Assembly: GCA_949710005.1 (NCBI GenBank) | Contig: OX453279.1 | Location: 9,406,878-9,470,877, forward strand | Source of the DNA: Ricordea florida | Taxonomy: Eukaryota > Cnidaria > Anthozoa > Corallimorpharia > Ricordeidae | Reading direction: 5' to 3' | Length of the DNA stretch: 64,000 nucleotides | Shown here: positions 20,838 to 32,002 of the stretch, in pieces | Layout: the number at the start of each line of letters is the position of its first letter | Position numbering within the stretch: position 1 is the first letter of the stretch | The notes under the pieces: model-generated | Seen by the model: only the letters and a program-made list of their open reading frames with translations | What the model was told of the DNA's origin: nothing | The model's database searches: none | Translations under genes and position numbers: made by a program

Positions 20838-23372
20838 CTAGATGGTATTCGATGAACAAATGTAAACAAGAAAATTTAGAGGAGCAGCAACTAAACAGAC
20901 AATTTCAAGAGGCTACAGTAACCTACCAAAACTGCCCCAGTCAAGAAAATTTATCAGCTTTAAATATTTTGAAAGAAAAAATGGAACATCTGTATGAAAA
21001 AGATCGCGTGCACGGTGGCATGAATATGGGGAAAGGAATTCAAAGTACTTTTTAAATTTAGAAAGACGGAACCATGTTAGGAAGCATATCAGAAAGCTTC
21101 GCATGAGTGGAGTTATTTCAACAAACCCTTTTGAGATCTTAGAAGCGGAGCGCGCATTTTATGAAAATCTTTATAAATCTAAACGAGACGGTTCGGAAGT
21201 AAATAAACCTTATTTTCACTTTGAAGACTTACCTATACCAATACTTTCAAATGATTCTTCTTACCTTGGTGAAGGTTTAATAAGCGTAGAGGAATGCAAA
21301 AATGTTTTAAACTCCTTCCAGTTAAATAAGGTTCCCGGAAATGATGGACTATCAATAGAATTCTATAAGACTTTCTAGGATTCTATAGGTGATCTTTTAG
21401 TTGCAAGTTTTAATGAATCTTTTGCTAAAGGAACAATGAGTCCATCACAAAGACAGGCAATTATTATACTCATCGAGAAAAAAGACCATGATCGCTGTGA
21501 TCTTAAGAACTGGAGGTCAATCTCCCTACTGAACGTCGATGCGAAGATAGCTTCAAAAGTTATCGCCGAAAGAATGAAGCGCCTCTTGCCTGGATTAGTT
21601 CATCATAATCAATCAGGATATATTTCAAGCAGAAATATTAGCGATAATATACGTTCAATTCTGGATATAATGGAATATACGAAAGTTAAGAAACTACCTG
21701 GTCTTTTATTATTTATTGACTTTGAAAAAGCCTTCGATAGCGTAGAATGGGACTTCCTTGAAAAATGTTTAGAAAAATTTAATTTTGGACCAGATTTTAG
21801 AAGATGGGTTCATATCTTCTACAACGACGTTCAAAGTTGCGTTATAAACAACGGCTTATGCTCTCCCTACTTCCATGTAAAACGTGGAGTAAGGCAAGGG
21901 GACCCCCTCTCACCATACCTCTTTGTCACTGCAGTTGAAATCCTAGCGATTGCTATACGAAATCAAGAAAATATTAAAGGAATAACTATAGCTGGTTTAG
22001 AAACTAAATTGTTGCAATTTGCCGATGACACAACTGCTGTCCTATCAGACTTGGACTCAGCGCGAGCCTTGTTTGATTTGCTTGAACTTTTTGAGAAGGC
22101 ATCTGGACTTAAATTAAATGTAACGAAAACAGAAGCAATGTGGATTGGGTCACTCCAGAGTTGTGAAAATGAACAACTAGGGGTCAAGTGTAAAACATGT
22201 GTCAAATTTTAAGGAATATATATTACATATGATGTACAAATATTAATAGAAAAAAACTTTAAACAGAGGTTGAAAAAAACTAAAAATACAATAAATTTAT
22301 GGAGGTCAAGGCTTTGAGGCTAAGCTGGTTAAAACGAATAGTCGACCCAGATTACTTTGGTTTCTGGAAGTCCTATCTTGATCATCTTTTGGTGAATGAA
22401 GGGGGATTATTCTTAATTCAGTGTAATTATGACATCAACCAATTAACAATCTCAGCAACTTTCTATCGAGAACTTTTGGATAGGTGGTGAAAATTAAGAG
22501 GAGTCAAAGATCCCGTAAATATACATAGGTATATTTTATGGAACAACAAAGAAATAAGGATTGACGGCAAAAGTATTTTTTATAAACATTTCTTTGATGA
22601 TAATATCATATACACGTCTCATCTTCTTTATGAGATCACAAATATTGAGTCTTTTAATGTCGTCAGGGATGCAGGACTAAAGAACTCTAATTTCTTAGTA
22701 TGGACAGGTCTAAGGCAATCAGTTCCACTGAAACTGCGTGTTCATGTGCCCAACTTCGAGAATGTCCTTGACTTAGAAAAATTTAAGTGTCGTGATTATT
22801 ATCATCTTCTTATAAAGCAAAAATACAAAAAACCAAATAAATGGGGCAAGTTGAGAGAAGAATTCAATCTAGAGGATAAGCAACTTTCGGAGGCATTCGT
22901 GATGCCGCTGAGAGTTGCAAATGAACCTTATCTACGTTCTTTTCAGTATAATGTACTGAATTCTATTCTATACACCAATGAATTACTTTGTAAGATAGGC
23001 TACATTTCTGACCCCAACTGTTCCTTCTGTCATCAGACTACTGAGACCATATCTCATATTTTCCTTCACTGCTTTTTTCTACTTCCTTTTGGAATGAGAT
23101 ATGTGAAAAAAAATTAAATAAACTTAATAGTTGCGGTTGCCTCTCCTTAGAATATCACGATATTATTCTAGGACTTTTAACGGGGGAGATGGATCTGCTA
23201 AACTATATAATCATTTTAGGAAAAACGTATTTGTGGACTTGCCGGTGTAAAGAAACGAAACCTTCTTTCAGCCACTTTGAAAGAATTTTATTAAATAAAT
23301 ATCAAACCGAAAACCATATTTCCTTTAAATCGAATGACATCAATCTGTTTAAGAAAAAATGGAGAATTTTTG
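20838..23372 (+). mobile_element. 5'-truncated L1/Tx1-type non-LTR retrotransposon
   Basis: Successive plus-strand frames give linker, reverse transcriptase and C-terminal parts. RT landmarks: RQAIIILIEKKD, NWRSISLLNVDAKIASK, LLFIDFEKAFDSVEW, GVRQGDPLSPYLF and LQFADDTTAV (about 22,012-22,040; the FADD catalytic pair is intact), then LKLNVTKTEAMW. A zinc-knuckle-type segment C-S-F-C...H-I-F-L-H-C lies near 23,020-23,072. Lesions include TAG at 21,376-21,378, a stop at about 22,210 and a TGA near 22,487. No endonuclease domain is present, so the copy is dead and 5'-truncated. It interrupts the Polinton remnant. Confidence 0.9.
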
Positions 23373-23816
23373 AGGCCATTCACCACAGCAGAACTTGTCC
23401 TCCAGTCGTCGAGGGAGCCTTGCCATTGGAATCCGGACATGTGATGCCATGCACCATGGGGACTTTGCTGTGCAACTTTGTACTCACGTTAAAAATTCAC
23501 TCACAGCTTCTTCTTGACAAAAGTCCTACGGCGACTGGTAAGCGGCGCTTAGCTAAGCTTATCTAGGCGGGTCATGTTTACAGAAAATAAATACAGCTAA
23601 AAGTAACAAGAGAACTAAAGAAACTAACATTGACAACAATGACTACAGACTACTGATAAACTAACGGTATTACTAACAATAAGTAACAACAGTTATGATA
23701 AGAGACTACTGATACACTAAACGATATTAATGATTACATACTAACTAAGAGGAAAATAAATTCAACTAAAGTTACAGTCGCTCTGGTCTTAGATTTGGAA
23801 ACAGAAGAGTAGTTCG
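23373..23816. other. Spacer between two retrotransposons
   Basis: Contains an (A)-rich, ACTAA-rich tract at 23,580-23,780 and no domain that I can recognise. It may be retrotransposon 3' or 5' untranslated sequence. Confidence 0.4.
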
Positions 23817-26705
23817 GTGGCAGCCCCAATGACTGAGCAGTCCTCTTTAGCAGCCACTCTGCTCACACCAAATGGGGAAGGGATTAGAAAAGGTATTCTA
23901 AACATAGTCTGTTTCCTTATATCCCTGGCTGCGAAACCACACCCAGCGGGTTCGTCTTCATGTGGTCGAAGACAAAGACAGCTCCTTTTTGGTACATGGA
24001 ATATACGTACTCTGATGGACACTGAACATAGTGAGAGACCGGAAAGGCGAACTGCCTTCGTTGCTCGTGAAGTCGTCAGTATAATATTGATATCGCTGCG
24101 CTTCAAGAGACCCGTCGCGCTGGTGCAGGACAATTGACTGAGAAAGGAGCAGGATATACCTTCTTCTGGAAGGGAAAGAAGGAGAATGAACAGAGAATAC
24201 ATGGCGTTGGCTTTGCCATAAAAAATGAACTGATAAAAAAACCTGGAGGAGATCCAATCAACAAGCGACCGTAATCTCCGCACATGCACCAACTCTGCAG
24301 GCTGAGCCTGAAGGTAAAGAGATATTTTACTCCACTCTTGACACTGTTTTAGCATAGGCTCCATCCAACAACAAAATCATTCTCCTTGATGACTTTAATG
24401 CTCGTGTAGGCACAGATCACTCAGTATAGGAAAACGTCATTAAAACTATGTCATTGTACGTTGCTTTGACAGAAAAGACTTCCTGATTACCAAGAGATCG
24501 AGACAGTGCCATTGTCCGACGACTGCTGGACCGATCACAGGCTAGTACGATACTCTACGTCCTTTATCCTTCGCATAAAGCTGGGAAAGACGCGGAAAAA
24601 GTAGAGGTCCCAGCATAACCTAGGGAAACTAGATCACCTTGAGAAACAAGCCGAGTTTCAGTCAAAACTGAATGCAACGCTGCTACACACTGATGACAGC
24701 GATGTTGAGCCCATCTGGGAAGGTTTAAACACAGTCATTAAAACGGCATGTGATGAAACACTGGGCAACAACAAGCGGCGCCATCAGAACTGGTTTGATG
24801 AAAATGACGCAGAGATAGAGCAGATGAATGCTGAGAAACGCAGAAGATTCTCTGTTTGGTAGAATGAATCAGAAATACTGTAAACAAACAGCAATACCAC
24901 GAAGTAAGATCCAAAAGTCAAGCATCGGGCTTGCGAGATGGAAAATAATTGGTGGGTGAAAAAAGCACAGGAAATTCAAGCTCTATTCGAAAACAACAAC
25001 TGCAAAGCCTTCTTTGCTGCCAGCATCCCAGGGTATTAGGGTGATTGCCGGCAAGGATCGAACCCTCGAAAAGGACTTGGCTGGCATTCGGGACAGATGG
25101 AAAGAACATTTCTGTGAGTTGCTGAATCAGACCCCCTTGGTGAACAATGATGCAATTACGAATTTGCCTCTACTCTCAGTAAAAAGCAATCTTGACGAGC
25201 CCCCGACTATGGAGGAGATTGCCACAGCTATAAGAGCTATGAAGAAAGGCAAAGCTGTCAGCCCTGATGGTATCCCATCAGAAGTATACAAGGCTGCTGG
25301 TCCAGCTCTCATAGAGAAACTGCATGTCCTCTTCACGCGAATCTGAGACGAGGAAGTAATTCCCAGCGATCTTCGCGATTCTCTGACTGTCACTACTTTC
25401 AAGAAAGGCGATAAGATAAACTATCGAAACTATTGAGGCATATCCCTGCTTTCTATTGCTGTGAAGATCTTTGCTCGCATCCTTGCATGCCGCCTCTCCC
25501 CTATTGCCAAAGAGGCCCTTCCAGAGTCTCAATGTGGTTTCAGACCAGGACGTTGGACTGTTGACATGATGTTCTCAGTATGACAGATTCAGGAAAAGTT
25601 CAGGGAACAGCATAAAGACCTTTATATGGCTTTCACTGATTTGACTAAAGCTTTTGACTCCGTAAATCAACCAACACTGTGGAAAGTGCTCTCTAAAATC
25701 AGATGCCCAGAGAAATATATCAGAATGGTTCCACAGCTGCATGACAACATGTCTGCATTAGTACTTATTGATGGCAAGCCTACCGAAAGTTTTGAAGTAA
25801 AAACTGGAATCAAGCGGGGATGCGTCATAGCCCCAACACTCTTCTCGATTTTAATCTCTGCCGTGCTACACTTGGTGTCGGAGAAATTACCTCGTGGCAT
25901 AGATATGCAATTTAGAATAGATGGCAAGCTATTCAACTTACGGCGACTAAAGGCCAAGACATTAACCTCTCACATGACTATACTCGAGCTCCAATATGCA
26001 GCTGGCGACAATGCCCTAGTGACCCACACAGTGGAAGACCTTCAAACAGCTTTGGATGCCTTCACTCATACCTACCAAGCGCTAGGCCTCACACGCAATT
26101 CTCAGAAGGCACAAGTTCGATTCTTTTCCAGTTATCTCCTGATTATATTCACGAGCGAAAACAGTCGGAGATCACAGTTGGATACCAATGCGTTAGCTTT
26201 GTATAATCGTTTAACATATCTTGGGAGTTGCTTGTCAAGCAAGGCAGATCTGGATACTGAAACTCAAGTCCATCTAAGATCAGCTAGTGCTGCTTTTGGT
26301 TAACTAAGTGACAGGATGCTTGATTGCAGAAACATCTACAACAACACCAGTATAAAGGTATACAAAGCCTTAATATTAACAACCCTGCTGTATGGCTCAG
26401 AAGGTTGGACAACCTATAGCTGCCATCTCAAACGTCTTGAGAGGTGTCATAAGCGTTGCCTTCGCCGTATTCTCAATACTAAGTGGCAAGACAGACGAAC
26501 AAAGTGCAGTGTTTTGGAAGAGGCTTATATTACAAGTATTGAGTCCTGTATTAGCATGAACCAACTTCGTTGGACCGGTCACCTTGTCCGTATGTCTTCG
26601 TTCAGACTCCCAAAGAGGATGCTGTATGGTGAACTGACCAATGGGAGACGTAACCAGGGGGGGGGGGGAGGCAACGTAAACGGTTTAAAGATCTTACTCG
26701 TTTCG
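23817..26705 (+). mobile_element. Decayed non-LTR retrotransposon with AP-type endonuclease and RT (CFDP2-like)
   Basis: The N-terminal part encodes LLFGTWNIRTLMDTEHSERP and, frameshifted, NIDIAALQETR and GAGYTFFWKGK: an exonuclease-endonuclease-phosphatase domain of the kind often annotated craniofacial development protein 2-like. RT follows: KGKAVSPDGIPSEVYKAAG (about 25,250), FRPGRWTVDMMF, DLYMAFTDLTKAFDSVN (25,615-25,665), IKRGCVIAPTLFS and QYAAGDNALVTH. In the last, the usual YADD is altered (the first Asp is lost and one residue added). The C-terminal part has GSEGWTTYSCHLKRLERCH and MNQLRWTGHLVRM. At least ten stops or shifts. RTE/BovB-like clade is a guess. Confidence 0.85.
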
Positions 26706-26714
26706 AGGGGTTGC

Positions 26715-27568
26715 CAAGACAAAAAACAATATTCCAAGACCACGCTGGACTGTCAATCAGCCTAATAAGCCACACCAAGCAGACTTGCTATTTCTACCTC
26801 ATGAAAAAGTTGGAAATAAGACATACCGGTATGCTTTGGTTGTAGTTGATGTAGCTGGTAGGTACAAGGATGCTGAGGTCTTAATCTCGAAAGATTCAAA
26901 TGAGGTTGCAAGGGCTTTCAGTAAGATATATTCTCGGAACCTAAAGTAGCCAGATACTATATATTATTGTTGATCCCGGACGTGAATGTTTAGGTGAAGT
27001 TACGAAACTAATGAAGCAGCATAACGCTACCATTCATTGAAGCTGCTAACCATGGAGCTCAGGCTTTCGTTGAGAGAGCTACTAGAACTTTAGCTGAAAG
27101 ACTATTCTCCAATCAGTACGCTCAGGAAATAGTTAGTGACGATCGATCTCGTGTTTGGGTAATAAGGCTGCCAGCAGTTATGAAAGCACTGAATTCACAA
27201 GTAACTAGAATCACTGACAAAGAAGTGAACCTGTGAAAGCATTAGGATTGAAGGAGGTTGATATCAAGTCTGTTAGTTATAAAACGCCCGTCGGATCAGA
27301 CGAAACTAGACTTCCAACTGTTGTAAAAGTAAGGTATTTACTCTCTCCTGGTGAACTCGAAGGTTGCGAACGTAGACGAGCAACTGACCTAATATGGAGC
27401 TTCGAGATTTATAATCTATCTAGAAGTTTTGTTTCACCGGACCAGCCTGCAGCTGTTTTATAAATATTATCTTTCTGAAGGTGCACCTAAACATAGCTTT
27501 GTTAGGGAAGACTTGCAGGTTGTACCTTACGGTACCGAGTTCCAGTCCGACAGTGTTCTTTAATAGTC
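26715..27568 (+). pseudogene. Polinton/Maverick integrase (retroviral-type), frameshifted
   Basis: In plus-strand frames: IPRPRWTVNQPNKPHQADLL, YALVVVDVAGRYKDAE and SNEVARAFSKIY form the first catalytic segment, with the Asp of HQADL and the second of VVDVAGR. After several stops come GAQAFVERATRTLAERL and PAVMKALNSQVTRIT. Then 27,233 onward, SVSYKTPVGSDETRLPTVVK, VRYLLSPGELEGCERRRATD, the chromo-like C-terminus, and finally SFVREDLQVVPYGTE. Polinton integrases have this order (zinc-less N-end, D,D,E core, GELEGGRRRATD motif). It directly abuts the retrotransposon to its left, which probably removed its start. Confidence 0.85.
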
Positions 27569-27879
27569 TGATTTTCTTTGCATTATCACATTTTAAGCAA
27601 CATATCACGCAATTTGACCTTATATGCCCAATGCTGTTATCTAGTCGTTTAATTGATGTTAAGTGATATCTCCGTAATCAGCATATTGAAGTTTGACTCT
27701 GCAATCTGCGCCATTCGGCTTGTTGTTCAGCGTTATGCCGCTGTAGTTGGGTCAGCGGACACGCGCGCTTACGTATTTAAGCATCTGCCGCCATGGGCGG
27801 CCATGTTAGTTCCGTTGTCAAAAGCGTTTAGTCGGATTATAGATAAAGGTTACGCTTAGTAGTATCGGGTCCTGGTGTG

Positions 27880-28254
27880 GTGACATTAATAACTGGCGCT
27901 AGATAAAAGCATTCATCGAAATCCTCAACCAGCTCTTGGGAAAAACATTTATCTGGGAAACGATCTGCATCATATCTTTTGTATTTTCTATCCGTTACTA
28001 ATCCATTTTATGATGCTGTGTTTTATAGGATCTCTACATTCCTTACATACATCTTTTCGTTTGTTGTTAAGGCATATTTGACTGCTTCCACAATCTCTAC
28101 ACTTCGACTTTTCCTTGTTATGCAGGCATATTTGAGTTTTAATTCTTCATTTTCTACCAAGTTCTCTGCAATTCATATAAGCTTTTAACACACGTCCATC
28201 TTTAATAAAGTCACTGGTATATCTATAACAATGACACTTGTTATACTTGGTGTT
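27880..28254 (-). pseudogene. Giant-virus-like Cys/His-repeat ('C..HNK.K..C..C') protein remnant in the Polinton
   Basis: Read on minus: an N-terminal Cys element (KCHC, then SDFIKDGRVLKAYMNCRE), a TGA, then two repeats ICLHNKEKSKCRDCGSSQ and ICLNNKRKDVCKECRDPI. The protein continues HSIIKWISNG, and after a one-base frame change RYDADRFPDKCFSQELVEDF. The arrangement of a DFIKDG..L..C..CRE element, tandem IC.HNK.K..C.(D/E)CGGS repeats and then a DPI...YDAD.F.DKCF block is one I know from large DNA viruses of algae and protists, usually ahead of an HNH-like nuclease end. Here the repeat count is low, one repeat has H to N, and the nuclease end is missing or decayed. Confidence 0.65.
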
Positions 28255-28599
28255 TTTTAATTCATTCATATTATATTATATTATATTATATTATACTAAT
28301 ATTCAATTTTTAGTTAATATTTATTATAGTGTCCTGATGCAAAAGCGTGGATACAATCTTCCTGGATAATTCACTTATCGTACTCGTGAGATAATGCCAC
28401 CCTTATTCACAGTCTCGGTGTACACGTCATGTAAGTGGCTTCTAATGACGTTCATCTCTCGCATATGAAGCTTTTTGTAAAAAAAAAACAGTTTTTATAG
28501 TTCTCGAAACTAATGCCATGCTTAACAACTGATACCCTTACACCTCTTTTCTTCCACATTATCGTCCATCCTGTATGAGTAGAGTTAAGCACGTTCATT

Positions 28600-29150
28600 A
28601 CAATACAATACTTTATTCACAACACCATGGTTTCTTTCCAGGGACAATTTACAAGGAAGTAATAACATGATAATAGTTTCAGTCATAAACAACTAGCTAT
28701 AGTTTTAAAAGAATGCTTTCTTGAATTGCGCTTAAAACTTTTTAAACATTGGCTTAGCTTAATTTCGGGTGCTAAATTGTTCCATATATTAACAATTCTA
28801 TAAGAAAAGGATCACTGCCCTGCTTTAGTGATAAATAATGGAATATTTAATAGTTGCGAACTTCTAGTCGCCCGCCCAAATATGTTACCTCTAGAAATGA
28901 GTTTGTTACCCAGATATTCTGGGGCCATGCCTGTCACACATTTAAATGCCATAACTGCATCTCTAAAATATCAATTGGTTTTTACTGGGAGCAATCTTAG
29001 GCTCTTTAGAACTGAAGATACATGATCGTATTTCTTAGTATTGCTAACTATGCGGGCAGCAAAATTTTGAACACTCTGCAACTTCCTAATATTTGTATCA
29101 GTTGTATTAGACCAAACGTAACCGAGGAACAATAATACAATTTATTAAAG
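28600..29150 (-). pseudogene. CR1/jockey-like LINE 3' fragment
   Basis: Minus-strand translation from about 29,140 gives NIRKLQSVQNFAARIVS, KYDHVSSVLKSLRLLPV, a stop, then RDAVMAFKCVTGMAPEYLG, ATRSSQLLNIPLF and SFSYRIVNIWNNLAPEIK, the region after the RT core that is very common in metazoan LINEs. A stop splits it. It is a 5'-truncated remnant. The 29,150-29,430 stretch upstream may be more of the same element but is too decayed to assign. Confidence 0.75.
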
Positions 29151-30055
29151 AAGAAACAGTGTTTACAACGAGGTAATCAAAGGTAAAGTTTTTTGTCGTC
29201 GAAAATCACACCAAGATCTCCAATTTCCACCGGGACATTTTTTGTATTTAACTCCCTTAAGTCCCGTTTCCTAGGTCTCTGAGTCATTCAGACAGGATAT
29301 TAGCCAGTTCCATTCTCCTCAGATCTCAACTTGGAAAGTTTTCTCTTTTTACTAAAAATATATTACTCTTTGTTGAAAATCTGACCGATTCCCGTGAAAC
29401 GGTGGAAACCGGTGTGGATCCGAGCTTCTTTACTGTAATTTGTTTTGTAAATTAAATATATTTCACTTCGATATTCGGGATGCAGTCTATTTTGCCTCCT
29501 GTTGTACCTAGAAGCTTAACAAATAGATGGCTGACGTAACCACTAAGTTTATGAAATATACCTGGGAAGAAATTTGGAATCTGGTAATTTAGATTACAAT
29601 CCTTATGCGCCGCCCCTCTGTACTTACCTGTTAGTTGACAGCGATCTAATACCTTGTCTTCAGCTGGTTTACCCTCACAAATATGACAGTGTGTGGCATT
29701 CTCGTAATTTATTTTGTCCGTTGGGGCCATATTAACTTTTCTGGTGAACTTGAATTTATTATAAATTTCCCTAACATCCCCCTCCAGCGAACTGAGAAAC
29801 TTTTGAGCTGCATCATCATCCGGTGAGTCTGCTGTGTAACACTGAAGTTTGGGTTTAAATATCTGGTCAACGAGGCAGCTAATGAAATAACAGAACCCGG
29901 ATGGTATATTTTTGTGATATTTTGGGGTGAAACTTTTACTATCATCGGTTCGGCATGTATCTATATTCTCTGTAAAGCACTCAAAATCTGCATAAATTAC
30001 GAATGGTACCCTCGTCTTCCTGTTGGCGTTCTTAAATACAACAAGACGATCTAAT

Positions 30056-30586
30056 GTCGGGCAACAGGTAGACGTGCTATTATGAGTGTTGACCACTTAT
30101 GGTGTGGAGTCGTCCAAAAAAGAAATGCTAAGGGTACCAAGGTCCTGGTTTCCAACGTGGCATCTTTGTTGTCGTTTCCTAGAGTTTCATCGCGAGGCAC
30201 CTTGTCTTTATCAACAAATGCTCTTCTGTCACTCTGTCCACATTTTCTGTTCCCTGGTAACTCGTTTGATTTCTGGTTTGATTCTAGTGAGACATTCGCT
30301 AAATCATTTGATTCTTTTGCTATTTTCAGTTCGCGGAACGACCCGTTTCGGAATATACGCTCATTACACACGCCATCTTTTAGAGTGAGTCTACCGCGAA
30401 CGGTGTGTGGGTCTGTATGTTTGAGGGTTGAAAAGATGACATCATTCGTCTTCGACATATTCGCCATCGACTTCGACATTGTAGAAAGAAGGTTGCGCCC
30501 GTATTACGTGTCTGCGGTATTCCCCATTGCACGTGACTGCGATTTGCGATGAAACTCGAGTGTAAACCTATAGTCGGTTGCCCGAC
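30056..30586. mobile_element. 531-bp TIR element inserted in the polymerase
   Basis: Ends GTCGGGCAAC and GTTGCCCGAC (10-bp inverted repeats) with TAAT on both sides (30,052-30,055 and 30,587-30,590). The unit 2 copy of the polymerase runs straight through this site around 46,895, so it is an insertion. A 142-codon minus-strand frame (30,051-30,479) crosses it, starting MSKSMANMSKTNDVIFSTLK. It is hydrophilic and unrecognised, and may be coincidental or captured sequence. Confidence 0.7.
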
Positions 30587-31270
30587 TAATAAATTGCGGG
30601 CTTCCATCACTATTGATAGGCATCTTAACGTTAATCGCATCGTGTTTAGAACAATATTCAACTTGTTTCTCTAGAGGATTCTTAGACCAGAATGGATTGA
30701 AGCAACTAAAGCAAATGAACATTGCATGTCCATGATAATTTATCTCAGATGATGCCAACCTGCTGAAATTCTTAATCCAGCAGGTGTGGTACGTTTCATT
30801 ATTTGATATTAGTAACACGTTAATATAACGGTCATTATCAGCTCGCTTTTTCTCAAGATATATAACTTATTATCATATCTTACAACGTTAATCGCGTACT
30901 TGTTCTGCTGCTCAAACTTGCTAATTTGCGTAAGTGAAACTGGAAATTCTATGTTTGGCCAGTCAAATTTCTTTGCGTTTTCCACCTATCCTTAGTAAAA
31001 CGTTCAGGGTGAATAACCTTTAAAAATACTTCAGATGTTACTGCCCACTCGGGGTCCCGTTCGGTCTTTACATTAATCACGGCTTTCTTAGAAGATATAT
31101 CATTTGGAAGTGGGGGATAGGCTAGCGTCTCCCATGGAACTTTGTGGATGCCAAAGCTTTTAATGTGTTTAAACCTCCAGCCAGAGCCTTGATTTTCGTA
31201 CTTTTGGATTTTTTCAAGTATTAGTTAGATCATTCCAGACTGTCAATGCCATGCCACACTCGTTGTACCG

Positions 31271-31674
31271 GTGTCTAGAACGGTCTCCACAGGCCTGACG
31301 TTTATCCACACTGCATTTCATGTTTGGAACAGCTTACCAGATAATGTAGTTGGCGACATCACCGAAAATTGTGTCGCATCCTTCGAGAGCAGGGTGCATG
31401 AGTATCTATTGTCATGCGTTTATGGCTTCTGCCACTCCACTCCAGTTTTCTTGTTGCTGTGAACCACTGTTTAGGCCATCGGGATATCTACCATAGTGCA
31501 TTGCTGCCTATGCTAGGTTTTTGATATTAATCAATCCTCATGGACTATTGTTCACTTACGCGTTTTATTAAAATAATAGTGTCGAACATCTCATATAGAA
31601 TGGTTGATTTAGTTATTATTTCTGGTAATGAGTGAAAAAATCACCAAAACTTTCCTAAACCTGCCCAGTGGCAG
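31271..31674 (+). mobile_element. LINE 3' fragment inserted in the polymerase
   Basis: The unit 2 copy (near 47,578) lacks this about 404-bp piece. Plus-strand frame TVSTGLTFIHTAFHVWNSLP then ASFESRVHEYLL resembles the extreme C-terminus of LINE proteins, where a WNSLP motif precedes a short basic tail. The insertion is later than the tandem duplication, or was lost from unit 2. Confidence 0.65.
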
Positions 31675-32002
31675 GTTTCTCTTTTGTGAACCGGCAGGTT
31701 AATATAAACTTCAACTTGATAGGTTTTTTATGCTGCCTCATGAACTTGATAACATTTAATCTAATTTTATTGATGAATGACTCAGGATCATAACCACTCT
31801 GTCCGTCTATACGATAAGTCTTAAGATAACCCTATAAAGCTGTTTGCTATCCTTTGGGTGTGAATTTATCTAAACTCTTGTAAATTTCGTGCGCTTGTTC
31901 CTTCAACTTTTCGACTCGCCTGTTTACTGTCTGTATCGGTGGGGGTACATAAGGTAAAGTCCAATCAGCAAACCGTTGTTAAGCTCTTTCTTTATCGATT
32001 TT

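Larger units (their letters stand above)
29452..31985 (-). pseudogene. Polinton type B DNA polymerase, N-terminal and exonuclease part, interrupted
   Basis: Read downward on minus: QTVNRRVEKLKEQAHEIYKS and YRIDGQSGYDPESFINKIR (31,680-31,960), a LINE insertion, GSGWRFKHIKSFGIHKVPWE and AVINVKTERDPEWAV (about 31,050-31,200), a knuckle-like CFSCFNPFWSK, an inserted 531-bp element, then VPFVIYADFECFTEN with the exonuclease I Asp/Glu. Next are HCHICEGKPAEDKVLDRC and GAAHKDCNLNYQIP, and an exonuclease II block in which the expected Asp after GY is Val. The frame stops at 29,452, before any polymerase motif. Protein-primed polymerase of a self-synthesising transposon. Clearly inactive. A second copy of its N-terminal part is at 46,620-47,910. 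Confidence 0.85.

Noticed and set aside
30082..30552. 156-codon plus-strand frame
   Set aside because: Opposite-strand shadow within the 531-bp TIR element; Phe/Ser-rich, no domain.
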